Assembly: GCA_928212115.1 (NCBI GenBank)
Contig: CAKMRJ010001112.1
Span: 408,056,299-408,120,298, forward strand
Reading direction: 5' to 3'
Origin: Lactuca virosa
Lineage: Eukaryota; Streptophyta; Magnoliopsida; Asterales; Asteraceae
Length of the DNA stretch: 64,000 bases
Each line of letters begins with the position of its first letter. Within the stretch, counting starts at the first letter, position 1. The translations under genes were made by a program, and so were the position numbers. This document shows positions 46,195-57,479 of this stretch, piece after piece. The notes below the pieces were generated by a model. That model did no database searches. It saw only the letters and a program-made list of their open reading frames with translations, and was not told where the DNA came from.

Positions 46195-46789
46195 TTAAAC
46201 TTTAATATGATAATAGTATAGGGTTGAATTTTAAACTTTTAAAATTCTAGGGTTTGGAATTAAAGTTTCATAAATGTAATTTTTCAAGTTTCAAAACTTG
46301 AGGGCAAGTTTTGTAACTTGTCAAAACCTTTGATCTCCATAACTTATGGAATTATGGTTTCATTGATGAGACTTTTCCAATTCCATAACTTGAGGACAAG
46401 TTATGAACTTTACAAGACCTTTGGAATTTCATAGCTTATGAGAATTAATGTTTCATGAATGATGACTTTTCACATTCCATAACTTGAGGATAACTTATGG
46501 AACTCTTCAAGAAACACTTCTAGATCAAATTAACTAATCCAATTATCATATGATTATTATTTACCAACTTGACCTAATTTGATTCATATTACATGATAAC
46601 TTCAAATTTTACAAATAACTAGTTTTTTCACAAATCAAGTAATTATCTTAAAATTTGATAACATCATGTTATTGGATGGGGATCAACATTACCATATCAT
46701 TAAAAACGAATTTTTATGAACCACAACAGTTTGTGGTAATGTTCCTAATCTAAAACAGGCCAAAAACTCAAAGATTCTACTATCAGATG

Positions 46790-46880
46790 CATCAACTCGT
46801 CGAGTGCCATAATGGACTCGTCGAGTTCAAGGAAAACATCATCCAACTCGTCGAGTTCCATGATGGACTTGACGAGTTGT
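46790..46880. repeat. Cluster of ACTCGTCGAGT words in the copia 3 leader
   Basis: AACTCGTCGAGT, GACTCGTCGAGTT, AACTCGTCGAGTT and ACTTGACGAGTT occur within 90 bases, starting about 80 bases after the primer-binding site in sense orientation. Confidence 0.92.
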
Positions 46881-46958
46881 CCCTGGCAGAATCCCGAAAT
46901 GTAGTTTTTTTAGATTTGAAAATTACACAATTGCATCAATACAATAGAAAACACCCAT

Positions 46959-46972
46959 GGCTCTGATACCAC
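46959..46972 (-). other. Primer-binding site of copia 3
   Basis: The minus strand reads AGTGGTATCAGAGCC, complementary to initiator methionine tRNA, directly after the LTR. Confidence 0.93.
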
Positions 46973-47329
46973 TGTTGGGTTTTATGTACTCTAACATTCC
47001 TATGGTGCACATACAACCCTAATGCTTTGGATCTAAGTTTTCTCTAATTATACATGCAACATTGATATCCAAAGCATGAAGCCTAAACTAGCAAACAAAA
47101 TTTGATACATGAATCATAATACTAGTTAGAAGATTACCTTTTATGTAGCTAGTAAGAGTTTGGCCTTGTGAGAACTTAGCACCCCAAGTGTTGTTCCTCA
47201 AACAAGTCACAAACACCAATAAACAACTAGATGAATATGAGAGAGGTTTTGGAGACTAGAAATCGGATTCTACTTCTTGGAATGCAAGGTGTACCCGATT
47301 TTAGCTTATGAATACATACATACATACAT

Positions 47330-47382
<53 letters not shown>

Positions 47383-47399
47383 CATATATATATATATAC

Positions 47400-47493
<94 letters not shown>

Positions 47494-47837
47494 ATGTGTG
47501 TGTGTGTGTAGAATATCAAGGGTCATATGTAACCCTAATCCATATCCCATCACAAATCAAACCATGGATCATTAGCCCAACTCATATGTATCAATTTAAT
47601 TAGTCTCTTTTGATCACTAAATTAAGTATAAATTAATTCTAGATCAATACTAATTAAATAATATGATTCCTCAATTAATATCTTATAATTATAATATATT
47701 AATAAATCATAAATAACCTCTTACTCAAATATCCATCTATCAAATTGTTTTGGTGAAGGCAACCCGAAATGGACAATGCTACTATCGGGTCAAGTACATA
47801 CCAATTATAGTTATGGGCTTAGACACCTAATCCAATA
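46973..47837 (-). repeat. 5' LTR of copia 3 (865 bp)
   Basis: Plus-strand ends are TGTTGGGTTTTATG and CCTAATCCAATA (the final base pair triplet is changed from ACA). It contains the compound microsatellite 47310-47510 and lacks a block of about 50 bases present in the 3' LTR near 40158-40210. Confidence 0.93.
47310..47510. repeat. Compound TA/CA/TG microsatellite
   Basis: About 200 bases of TA with islands of CATA, CACA and TGTG. It creates false frames of Ile-Tyr-His-Thr repeats on both strands. Confidence 0.97.
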
Positions 47838-48540
47838 GGTTTTGCTTCATGTATGCTGAGAGACAGAGCTCAAGACTGGTGGGGCGAGGTGACTAGTCAG
47901 GTGGGAGTATTCGGTGTGGCTGAGATGACATGGGCCGAGTTTGTTCGACGATTTGATTTGGAGTTTGCACCAGCTATTGAGGTGCAACGGTTGGTGAGAG
48001 AGTTCCAGGAGCTCCAGTAGACCACCGAGACTGTGGCGGAGATCACCGCCAAGTTTCGGGAGCGAGCATTATTGATCCCACAATATGCTACCGATAAGGA
48101 CATGCGGAGGACGATATATCATTCCATGCTGAGGGATGATATCTGTGAGTTTGTGAGATTTACAGGGTGTAAAACCCTGAATGAGATCGTGGAAAAGGCC
48201 CGTGAGCGGGAGATGGAGCTGGACTTCCGCACCAAGCGGAAGCCGGAGTAGGCACATGCAGCAGTAGGTCAGGCTAAAAAGCCTAAGACCTCAGACACTT
48301 CCAGTAGGGACCAGCAGGGCCGGGGCCGGTGTGCCAGGTGCGGTAAATCGCACAGTAGGGCTTGTCGGATAGGAGGCTCAGGGTTTTACGCATGTGGCCA
48401 GCAGGGTCACTTCAGTAGTGATTTCCCCAAGAAGGGCCTGATATGTTTCCACTGCAACCAGACTGGCCATAAAAAGGCCGATTGTCCGAGGTTGCAGGGA
48501 GGGGAGGAGCAGTAGCGGGGCCTGCGCCCGCCAGGATAAG
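47838..48540 (+). pseudogene. Gypsy B gag, C-terminal part with zinc knuckles
   Basis: Resumes the gag frame: SCMLRDRAQDWWGEV, then EFVRRFDLEFAPAIEVQRLV; a TAG at about 48018 interrupts it. After LDFRTKRKPE come three knuckles. A CX2CX3HX3C (48330-48365) and a standard CX2CX4HX4C (48444-48485) are intact. The middle one reads FYACGQQGHFSSDF, with first and last cysteines replaced by Phe. Copia 3 lies immediately upstream; the first five bases are the target duplication. Confidence 0.9.
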
Positions 48541-48997
48541 GATTACTGATGGCCGCCCTGCTAAGGCGGATGCTCCAGCGGTGAAGAACCGCGCATTTCA
48601 GTTGACTACCGAGGAGGCTCGGGCAGCGCCAGATGTTGCGGCTAGGACCTTTTTGGTCAATGGTATGTCGGCTCATGTTTTGTTTGATTCGGGAGCTACC
48701 CGATCGTTCGTGTCTCTTGCGCTTAGCAAGAAGTTCTAGGATGTGCCGGGAACTTTGGATTCCCCGCTCGAGGTGGAAATTGCGGATGACCGCACTGTGA
48801 GTGCTGCGAGGGTGTATCGGGACTGTATCCTGAATGTGCTTGGAGAGAGGTTTCGTGTCGATCTAGTCCCGATACCATTGCGAGGGCTGAAGGTGATTGT
48901 CGGGATGGAGTGGTTGGGGGCCAAAGGGGCCATGATCGATTGCGAGCGCCAGTTGGTAAGGTTTCGAACCCCAAGTGGGGGAGAACTGGTTATTTAG
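48541..48997 (+). pseudogene. Gypsy B protease
   Basis: Ty3-type retropepsin. VNGMSAHVLFDSGATRSFVS carries the intact triad D-S-G at 48686-48694. A TAG at about 48737 follows KKF. The second half (VEIADDRTVSAARVYRDCIL, then LRGLKVIVGMEWLGAKGAMI) contains the conserved GMDWL-like block, here GMEWL. The domain is of normal size apart from the stop. Confidence 0.9.
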
Positions 48998-49990
48998 GGT
49001 GAGAGGGCCTCGCAGGGGCCAACCCTTTGTTCAGCTGCGAGGGCTAGGAGATTTCTGCAACATGGATGTACGGGATTTCTGGCTTATATCTCGGATACGA
49101 GGGTTGAGCCTACGACAGAAGTGGGCAGTGTGCCGGTTGTACAGGATTTTTGGGATGTCTTTCCCGAGGATTTACCGGGAGTGCCTCCAGAGAGGCAAGT
49201 GGAGTTTCGCATTGATTTAGTGTCGAGTGCCGCACCGATAGCAAAGGCACTGTTCCGGCTAGCACCGCCTGAGATGCAGGAGCTATCTACGTAGCTTCAG
49301 GAGCTGCTAGACCTAGGGTTTATCCGACCGAGTAGTTCCCCGTGAGGAGCTCCGATCCTGTTCGTGAAAAAGAAGGATGAGTCACACAGGATGTGTATTT
49401 ATTATCGAGAGATGAACAAACTAACGGTGAAGAACCGTTATCCATTACCGAGGATCGATGATTTTTTCGATCAGCTGCAGGGTGCGTCATGGTTTTCCAA
49501 GATTGATCTTCGGTCGGGATACCATCAGATGAGGATTCGGGATGAGGATATACCAAAGACAGCTTTCAGGACTCGGTATGGGCACTATAAGTTCGTAGTG
49601 ATGCCATATGGCCTCACCAATGCCCCCATCAGCGTTCATGGATCTCATGAACAGAGTGTGTAGACCGATGTTGGATCGGTCGGTGATCGTTTTTATTGAT
49701 GATATCATGGTCTATTATGAGACCAAGCAGCAGCATGAGCAGCATCTGAGAGAGGTATTGGAGACCCTGAGGGCGGAGAGGTTGTATGCCAAGTTCTCCA
49801 AGTGTGATTTCTGGCTGCGAGAAGTACAGTTTTTGGGGCACATCATCAAACATGAGGGCATTTCGATTGATCCAGCCAAAGTTGAGGTGGTGATGCGGTG
49901 GGAAGTACCGAAGAATGCTTCTGAGATCCGTAGCTTCTTGGGTCTAGCGGGATATTATCGGGGATTCATTCAGAATTTCTCTAAGATTTT
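48998..49990 (+). pseudogene. Gypsy B reverse transcriptase
   Basis: Enters through the DVFPEDLPGVPPERQVEFRI block near 49150-49220. Stops occur at about 49291 (TAG) and at 49342 (TGA in place of the Trp of SPWGAP). Then come FVKKKDESHRMCIYYREMNK, YPLPRIDDFFDQLQGASWFS, KIDLRSGYHQMRIRDEDIPK and YGHYKFVVMPYGLTNAP. A one-base insertion near 49628 shifts the frame. The active site VIVFIDDIMVY (about 49680-49712) is intact, followed by REVQFLGHIIKHEGISIDPA. The chromovirus type is clear. Confidence 0.93.
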
Positions 49991-50564
49991 TGTGTCGTTG
50001 TCTCGCTTGACTAAGAAGAATGTGACATTTCGGTGGGGCATGGATCAACAGTTGGCTTTTGAGACCCTGAGATGGAGGTTTTTCGAGGGTCCGATTCTAG
50101 TACTACCTGAGGGGTTAGATGATTTAGTGGTGTACTGTGATGCATCGATCTCAGGGTTAGGCGCAATACTGATGTAGAGGGGGCATGTGATAGCTTACGC
50201 CTCGAGGCAGTTGAAGCCTCATGAGGTGAATTACCCCACTCACGACCTGGAATTGGGGCCAGTGGTGTTTTCCCTCAAAATTTGGAGGCATTACTTGTAT
50301 GTAGTATGGTGTACTATCTATAATGATCACAAGAGTTTGAAGTATTTGATGGATCAGCAGAACCTCAACATGCAGCAGAGGAGGTGGTTGGATGTGCTAA
50401 AAGATTATGACTGTGAAATCTTGTACCATCCAGGGAAGGCCAACGTGGTGGCCGATGCTTTGATCCGCAAGGCGGCAGTTTCCCCGATTGGGAACGTTTG
50501 TTTGAGGATGACGGTGATCTCTCCATTGTTGGATATGATCAAGGAGGCTCAAGTCGAGGGGTGA
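49991..50564 (+). pseudogene. Gypsy B RNase H
   Basis: It begins after SEIRSFLGLAGYYRGFIQNF. The first catalytic block LVVYCDASISGLGAILM is followed by a TAG at 50175-50177 where the family has Gln. Then come HVIAYASRQLKPHEVNYPTH, DLELGPVVFSLKIWRHYLY and DHKSLKYLMDQQNLNMQQRR. The last Asp-containing block, YHPGKANVVADALIRKA, ends the domain. All catalytic acids are visible, but the stop splits the domain. Confidence 0.9.
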
Positions 50565-51387
50565 AGAAGGAGAATTGGAAGATAGAGCGGATTCGGGGAC
50601 AATATCCTTTGTTTCTTAAGGATGCCGAGGTCTTCTGACACAGTGTGGTCGAGTGTGGGTACCGCTGACTGGAGGAGTGAGACAAAAGATATTGGAGGAG
50701 GCACACAAGTCCAAGTTCTCTATACATTCAGGGGCTACAAAATGTATAGAGATTTGAGACTGAGTTACTGGTGGCCCTGCATGAAGTGGGAGATCGCCTG
50801 GTTTGTGGAGCGGTGCTTGATCTACAGGAAGGTCAAGACCGAGCATCAGCGGCCTCATGGAAAGGTTTAGCCGCTACCAATTACCATGTGGAAGTGGGAA
50901 GAGATCACTATGGACTTCATTACGAAGTTACCGAGGACGACGAGGGGTGTTGACGCCATATGGGTGATTGTAGACCGTTTGACAAAGAGTACCCACTTTA
51001 TTCCGATTTCTGAGAGTATATCCGCTGAAAAGTTGGCGGATATTTATGTGCGAGAGGTGGTGGCGAGACACGGGGTGCCGGTGTCGGTAGTCTCTGTCAG
51101 GGATGTCCGGTTTGCATCTAGATTCTGGAAGAAGTTCCACGAGAAACTAGGCACTCAGTTGCATTTTAGCACGACGTACCACTCCCAGACAGATGGCCAG
51201 AGTGAGAGGACGATCCATACACTTGAGGATATGCTGCGGGCATGTGTGTTGGATTTTGGAGAGAGTTGGGATACGTACCTTCTATTGGCAGAGTTTTCAT
51301 ACAACAATAGTTACCATGCCAGTATCGACCGAACTCCATTTGAGATGTTGTATGGGAGGAGATGCAGGGCCCCGGTTTGTTGGGGCG
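50565..51387 (+). pseudogene. Gypsy B integrase with a lost catalytic Asp
   Basis: The zinc region is degenerate (MYRDLRLSYWWPCMKWEIAW, FVERCLIYRKVK; the second Cys of the HHCC set is Ile or Tyr). The core holds the first Asp in EEITMDFITKLPR (50913-50915) and the last Glu in DGQSERTIHTLE (51204-51206). The middle block normally SDRDxRF reads SVRDVRF, so the catalytic Asp is Val (51096-51098). The core ends YGRRCRAPVCWGD, where a deletion removes about 20 codons and changes the frame near 51387. Confidence 0.9.
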
Positions 51388-51891
51388 ATTCAGCAGGTGC
51401 GTGACCGGTTGCGGGTCGCACAGAGCCATCAGAAAATTTATGCTGACCGACGGCGATCGGATCTTGAGTTCCAGGTGGGGAACTTTATGTTACTAAAGGT
51501 GTCACCATGGAAGGGAGTCATCAGATTTCGAAAGAGGGGCAAGCTAGGGCCCCGATATATAGGATCGTTCAGGATTACGACCCGGGTGGGCAAGGTGGCC
51601 TATCTCTTGGATCTGCCGGATGAGCTTAGCCAGATTCACAACACCTTCCATGTGTCCCAGCTTCGGAAGTGTGTCACCAACGAGGCCGCAGTCGTTTCTT
51701 TGGACGACATTCAGGTGGATGAGAGCCTGAAATACATTGAGATGCGTGTTTCGATCTTAGATAGGAAGACCAAGGTTCTTCAGAACAAGGAAGTGAAGCT
51801 GGTAAAGGTGCAATGGCAGCACCGCAGGGGCTCTGAGTGGACTTGGGTGCCAGAGGACGAGATGCGAGACCACTACCCGTATTTGTTTTGA
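51388..51891 (+). pseudogene. Gypsy B integrase C-terminus and chromodomain
   Basis: After the deletion the frame reads QQVRDRLRVAQSHQKIYADR, RRSDLEFQVGNFMLLKVSPW and GKLGPRYIGSFRITTRVGKV, then the linker LSQIHNTFHVSQLRKCV. The chromodomain follows (VSILDRKTKVLQNKEVKLVK, VQWQHRRGSEWTWVPEDEMR) with its conserved aromatic residues, and ends YPYLF and a stop at 51889-51891. About 45 bases separate the stop from the 3' LTR. Confidence 0.93.
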
Positions 51892-51920
51892 CCAGCAGAC
51901 TTCGAGGACGAAGTCTAGTT

Positions 51921-51935
51921 CAAGTGGGGGAGACT
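51921..51935 (+). other. Polypurine tract of gypsy B
   Basis: CAAGTGGGGGAGACT, directly before the LTR start TGTAACACCTG. Confidence 0.93.
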
Positions 51936-51993
51936 TGTAACACCTGTTCCAGGTATTGTTTAATTTATTTAAGTTTTAGGGTTTTGTGCATGG

Positions 51994-52095
51994 ACTCGGC
52001 GAGTTGGGGTGCTCCAACTCGTTGATTAGAGACTGTTATGAGGACGCGGGATTTGGATGCTACCCGGCGAGTCGGAAGGCCCCGACTCGACGAGT
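51994..52095. repeat. CTCG(A/G)CGAG word cluster, left part, in gypsy B LTR
   Basis: ACTCGGCGAGT (51994-52004), CAACTCGTTGATT, CCCGGCGAGTCGG and GACTCGACGAGTA (52084-52096) lie within 100 bases. Confidence 0.88.
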
Positions 52096-52572
52096 AGGCA
52101 TTGTTGAGAGAAACCCTAATTTTTAGGGTTTGCACCCTATTTGAAGGACTTATGGCTCATTTGTAGCCTCCCTCATCGTCCTTGCAACCAAGAAAGAAAC
52201 CCTAGCCGCATAGTTGAGCTTCCTTGAGTGTGTGTGAGCCTTAGAGAGTGAAACTTGTGCCTTTGTGAAGAATTTTAGAGCTTGAAGAAAAAGGAGCAAG
52301 GAGAAAAGCAGTAGATCCGACATCTACTCTGTATTGGCCATCATCTTGAGGTATAAAGTCATTACCTTGATCCCTAGTTGCTTAGATCTCTTTTCTTGGA
52401 AGTAAATGGCCATTTTTGGTGCAAAATGGAGTCAAACTCATATCTGGACTTATCACAAGGATATGGTTCCAGATCTGGACCTCTCTAGGTCCCCAATGAC
52501 ATAAAGTTGTTCACTTTATATAGATTAGCCCCTTTCCATGCACTAAAACCTTGTAGGAATCTTGGTATTGAT

Positions 52573-52577
52573 GTTAT
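52573..52577. repeat. Target-site duplication GTTAT (left) of copia 4
   Basis: The same GTTAT follows the other end at 59248-59252. Confidence 0.85.
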
Positions 52578-53037
52578 TGTTGGATTAGTGTCTAAGCCCA
52601 TAACTATAATTGGTATGTACTTGACCCGATTTGGCGTGGTCCATTAGGGTTGCATGGCATCGGAACAATTTGGATAGACTTTTGTGAGAAAAGGATATTT
52701 ATGATTTGTTAATATATTATATATTTTAATATATTAATATGAAATCATATTATTTAATTAGTATTGATCAAGAATTAATTTGGAATTAATTTTGTGATCA
52801 AAAGGAGACTAATTAAATATATGGGGATTGATTGTGTAAATCATTCATTCTTATATATGTGGGCTTATGATCAATAGTTCTTCATGTTTGGCTAAACCCA
52901 TGGAGTAACCCATGGATACTCCATGGAGGTTTTAAACCATGGAGCATGAAGAATATGGAAAGACATGAGTTACATGGTGTAATCCTAATAGCCACAATAT
53001 ATAAGGACCCCATGGCTCAAGAAATCGGTACTAAGTT

Positions 53038-53040
<3 letters not shown>
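52578..53040 (+). repeat. 5' LTR fragment of copia 4
   Basis: Starts TGTTGGATTAGTGTC and matches the 3' LTR up to GAAATCGGTACTAAG, with roughly 13 differences counted by eye over about 435 bases. The last approximately 320 bases of the LTR, the primer-binding site and the first part of the leader are missing. The break is at the (TA)n tract. Confidence 0.88.
52898..52926. repeat. 10-bp inverted repeat CCATGGAGTA / TACTCCATGG
   Basis: Perfect arms around a 9-base loop that itself contains CCATGG. Conserved unchanged in the 3' LTR at 58790-58818. Confidence 0.9.

Positions 53041-53103
<63 letters not shown>
53041..53103. repeat. (TA)n microsatellite at the deletion junction of copia 4
   Basis: About 60 bases of AT alternation joining LTR sequence (left) to leader sequence (right). 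Confidence 0.96.
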
Positions 53104-53107
<4 letters not shown>

Positions 53108-53897
53108 AAGAGCAAGTCAGTCTTACCATTAGTAGGCCTTATTCACGAAGCCGGTCTACAAGGGGGGTATAAGGTTACTACCTATAAAATGGCAGTTTAA
53201 TGGGTGTCCACTCTCACCCACCGCTTCCTTGACTGGTGGAGGGTCGTTAGCCGAACGGGTAGGACAATGACTATAATTCTCCCTTCATTATAAGTATAAT
53301 GATAAATATAAAGTAACTAAACCTTTTATAAATTCCCAATCTTAGTTACTTTAGGAAAATGTGAATTTGGTGCTAACCCATGAAATTACACTTTGCACTT
53401 TGCTTAAATCGTTAGTGGAGCGTGTGTGGTTAACCGGCACACTAACCTAGATTTAACAAGGTAGGCAAAGGGTAACTTAATGTTTATCATAGGATCGGTG
53501 GAGCGCGTGTGGTTAACCGGCACATCGATTAAGTAATAAATATTAAGGGTACCAAGTATATTTGCATGGTTATTCACACCTTGTTTTGTGATCCTCAGCA
53601 TCCCAGTCACAAAACTTGAGAGGGCACAAGCGAGATTGAAACATGCCATTGAAAAGTTCAATGAATCTTAAAAGATCTAGGAGTTTTAAATCCAATTAAA
53701 ACCTAATATTTCTATTTCGTTTTTCATGGTGGAAACTGGTGAATCGTCAGTCACCTACCTTCAAATATTTTATGGCTTGGATTACGACATCCCTCTTCCA
53801 AGTTATAAAATATTGTGTTGGGTCCTAGCCTTAATATTTCATATTGGGTGTTATATTAAGGACTTTAAATCAACTAACTTGAATTTCTCCCATTGTA
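53104..53897 (+). other. Copia 4 leader
   Basis: Collinear with the copia 3 leader, including the block with CTCACCCACCGCTTCCTTGA, two GGTTAACC hairpins (53411-53446, 53492-53531) and the CATTGAA/TTCAATG hairpin (53647-53663). Confidence 0.85.
53411..53531 (+). repeat. Two GGTTAACC stem-loops in the copia 4 leader
   Basis: The first has outer arms GTTAGTG/CACTAAC, the second ATCGGTG/CATCGAT (one G-T pair). Both enclose a nearly identical 22-base interior ending GGTTAACCGGCA. Confidence 0.85.
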
Positions 53898-54650
53898 AAT
53901 GTCTGGTTCAGACAACTATGATCTTCCCAAATCTCATGGAACAAACTTTCCTAATGAAGATGATGTCCTATGGTTGGCTCATGGAAATCATACTTCACTT
54001 CCTCCACCTCCTCCAATTATTCTCCCTAACCCACAAGTTCTTGAATAGTTCAAGGTCACTCAAGCCCTATTGGCAAGCAAGGTCTATGTGTACTCACATC
54101 TTGGAGATGAAGTCACATATTGACAAGCCGGGAGAGTTGGGTGTCAAAGTCTTGAGAAAATTGATTGTTCAATCACTATCTACGTCACATAGTGAGTTTC
54201 CTTTGGGACTACTATGAAACAGACTATGACATGACCCTTAATGATCTCATTTATTTGCTAGGTGCTGCTGAATCAGCAATGATTTGGAGCACTGGGAAAG
54301 CAAATTTGATTAGAAGATCAACTTCCCAAAATACCATGGACTTTGACAATGGTAACATTGGAAATCAGAAAAGCTTTCTCTTCCCAATGGAAAGGGATCG
54401 GCCAGAGTCAACTCAGTTGACCAAATGGTAAAGAGAAAGGCTAAGTCTGAAATAGCCCCATGTACCATTACCAAAGAGTCCATATGGTTCTATTGCCAAG
54501 GAAGGGGCATTGGTTGCGAAGATGCCAAATTTACCTGAAAGATCATAAGGATGGTAAAGTCAAAAGTTTGACTCTACTTCAGGTAAATCCACTATCTAAC
54601 TCTGTTAAGTTCCTATTTGGAGATTCTTATTACATGATGTGACTGGGACA
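53898..54650 (+). pseudogene. Copia 4 gag remnant
   Basis: The ATG at 53898 starts MSGSDNYDLPKSHGTNFPNE, then the frame breaks repeatedly. In other frames HILEMKSHIDKPGELGVKVL matches the VxxHVxxMxxxIxxLxxLG motif of copia gag, LLGAAESAM corresponds to the usual MLKTAE block, and a degraded zinc knuckle reads YCQGRGHWLRRC. The usual protease start does not follow in recognisable form. At least five stops or frame changes are visible, so no protein is made. Confidence 0.7.
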
Positions 54651-56168
54651 CATGTTGAAGTTTTAAGAATCAAAGAAAAGAGAGGAAGCTTAAAGAAGAG
54701 TAAGTTGATTCTAATCGCGAAGATGGAGTTCGATCGCATGGTTCGGTGATCAGAATTTTTGAGCTGCTGCTTAAGAGTTGTGATAGATTGCTTAGGAATA
54801 GATAACAACATTGTTTTCATATGCATTTTCATTGTAAGGATAAGTTTTTCCCGCAAGTTTTAAATAAAAGAAAATTTTCGTTTTTATTTATTTTAAGTGT
54901 CCTTACAATGACATTTGTGAAAAATTGTTGCTTATATGATTCCGTTAATAGCAATATCGGAAAATGGATTTGATTCTTTCATTTGTGGTAGTGTCTAAAT
55001 TTACCAAATTAGGAAAGAATCTCATCACCCAAGTTTCAGTTGGATAGAAACTTGGAATCATGCAACTTGTATTGTATGATGAATGAGAATTTTCATCTTT
55101 GGAAAATTAAGACTAATTCCTTATTCACATGTATATGTGAGTCAAGTGAAGGACTAAGGGATCGAGTACACATTCTTGTGCACTGGTGAAGTCCACCACA
55201 AAAGATCGAATAAGAAACCATATCACAATGGCAGAACGAATCAGAAGAATCAAATTAGGCAGAAAGATAAAAGTTTCTCAAATCTGAAAAGATGGGAGAG
55301 TACTTTATTATCATGTTTTGTGATCATCTTAATTATTAAGAAACCATATCACAATTGGTCCTCTAAGGACATCTTAGTGCATTCCTATGGCTAAGAAGAG
55401 GAATCATGAATTGTTGAAATGGTTAAATCAAGAAGATGAGTCATACTTCGTTCCAAAACAATTCTTAGAGTCATACTCCAAGATTGTAACTTGAGTGACA
55501 TATCTTAAAGAAGGTTTATAACACTTGTCAAATGTAAGAGTAAAATGTGTTCTACTCTTGTACATTTGAAATTGGTAAGTGGTGATATTTTGGATAAAAC
55601 AAAGACCAACTAAGGCCAATTGTGTGAAGTGTTTTTCTTGATAAGAATCCGCACTATCTCTTGAATATTAGTTTGTCAAGGAATGGGTCTTGGCAAGAGA
55701 GTCTTATATGTCAAGAGGACAGTAGGAGTCTAAAAGATCCTGAAAGAGTTTCAAGATCTAATCAAGAATAAAACTTGTAGTTTATCACTAGCACACCACT
55801 TGAGGATTATAACCTATCGTGTTGACATATTCCTATTTCTGTTCCCATTCTAGTTAAAGTTGGATTTGCATATGAGTTCTGAGAGTTCTCAATTGGTTGC
55901 ATAACAACTTGGAAGCAATGGCAGGCCATTGTGCTGTCAGGTGGCAAGAATTTAAGATTGCACAAGTTCAATCCATATGAGTTTGGATTTGTCACTAACC
56001 TTGTCTTGTGATTATGGTTTTGACAAATTCACATGGATAGGAACACTTACACCATAAAATCTAAGTGTCATAAGGTTTCTCTCCGATTCATGAAAATGAT
56101 GGTGAGGAAAGACTTTCACTAAGTAGATTTTAAGTAGATAGCAATTGTGATATTTGCATTCTCAAAGT

Positions 56169-56206
56169 CGTTAGTGGAGCGTGTGTGGTTAACCGACACA
56201 CTAACA
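56169..56206 (+). repeat. Third GGTTAACC stem-loop of copia 4
   Basis: Outer arms GTTAGTG/CACTAAC as in the first leader copy. Interior GGTTAACCGACA differs by one base. Confidence 0.85.
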
Positions 56207-57479
56207 TGGACTTGTGAGGGATGGAAAAGGTCTAAACAATTGAGACTATGATTACGGCATCCCTTTTCATAGTTCTGAAATTGTTTAGACACACATGTGT
56301 GCTATCTAAAGAAAGGTGTATGATTTTGATAAAGTTTTATCAAAGCATCTCGTATCAGAAATCTGAACTTTGGTAAGAAAGTCAATAAAGTATTGATTTC
56401 TAGAAGTCCAGCTGATTTCTGGATACATGTCAAAGCTAGTGGGAGCATATGTGTTATGCTAATAATCATCATGTTAGTGGGAGCATGATAATTATGATAA
56501 GTGTTGCAAGTTAGCAATGTTAATTATAGAAAACAAAAGTTTCAATTGGGAAAAATTGTTTTGCTATAATAAAGGGAGAGGAAATTATACTTCATTTCAA
56601 AAAAAGCTTATATCGTTAGGTTTTAATCAAATTTAGTCAAGTATATATATGAATGTTATGTTGGAATGGTTCAACATAAGGAACTTCTATATATGGGAAC
56701 ATTATTTGCACTCTAAAATTCGATTATGATTACGACATCCCTTTTCATAATATGAATTATGAGAACATGGCAAATAGAAATAGAAATATTATAGCAAAAG
56801 ACTGGTCTAGTATCATGTCTTTATGTGAGACATCATGAACCGTGTCCCATATGCTTCAGATATAGGGTCGATTGCATGTGCTATAATATTCATCTGTTCT
56901 AAATTTTTTCCAAATGCCTAGAGCATTAAGAGGGAAAAGTACTAGAACTAGATATGACTATTTTGATTAAGCAATTGTCGAGGACAATCTAAGGTTTACC
57001 AAAGATTGGTTGCTCAGGGACAGTTGGAAGTATTGTGTATATTTTTGGAGAGGACCATATTGACATATTCTGAAAAGAGGAAACTCTTGTTCAGAAGTGA
57101 TAGTCAAAGTGAGAATATGGAAATATTCCCATAGGGGGAAGTTAGTCGTTAAATCTGTGTAAGATTAGGAAACTTAATGCAAGAAGGACGTTCAAAGCAA
57201 TGTACTTTGAATTTGAGACTTCGTTTCCATGGAATGTTCTCCATTGGAATACTATGTAATGACTGTTGACAAGTCTTTGTGACTTTGTGCATAATCATTA
57301 CAAGAGGATCAGTGCATATAAGTTTAAAATCTATCAGATTTCGGTAAATGGCAGGATTTGGAATTCTTGCATTTGCGGTAAGGATTTGGGATTGTGAAAT
57401 GAGAATCATTGGAATTATGTTCAATCGATCTATTTCACAAAGTAAAAGATCATAGACAAACTTAGTGCACATACTTGGT

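Larger units (their letters stand above)
45362..46958 (-). other. Copia 3 leader (5' untranslated region)
   Basis: About 1.6 kb between primer-binding site and gag. It holds four ACTCGTCGAGT-type words (46794-46880), a (TA)n tract, two GGTTAACC hairpins (45717-45754 and 45800-45834) and the CATTGAA/TTCAATG hairpin (45591-45607). Much of it is shared with copia 4. Confidence 0.8.
39701..47837 (-). mobile_element. Copia 3: complete but dead Ty1/copia element in gypsy B gag
   Basis: Both LTRs, primer-binding site, polypurine tract and a perfect GGTTT duplication are present. Minus-strand order is gag, protease, integrase, RT, RNase H. Stops in the zinc knuckle and integrase N-terminus and the lost RNase H Asp make it inactive. 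It is the same lineage as copia 4 and 5, judged from LTR and leader similarity. Confidence 0.95.

Noticed and set aside
53726..54217. 163-codon frame starting in the copia 4 leader
   Set aside because: Only its last part is gag-like, and that is reached by chance frame overlap; the gag start is at 53898 in another frame.
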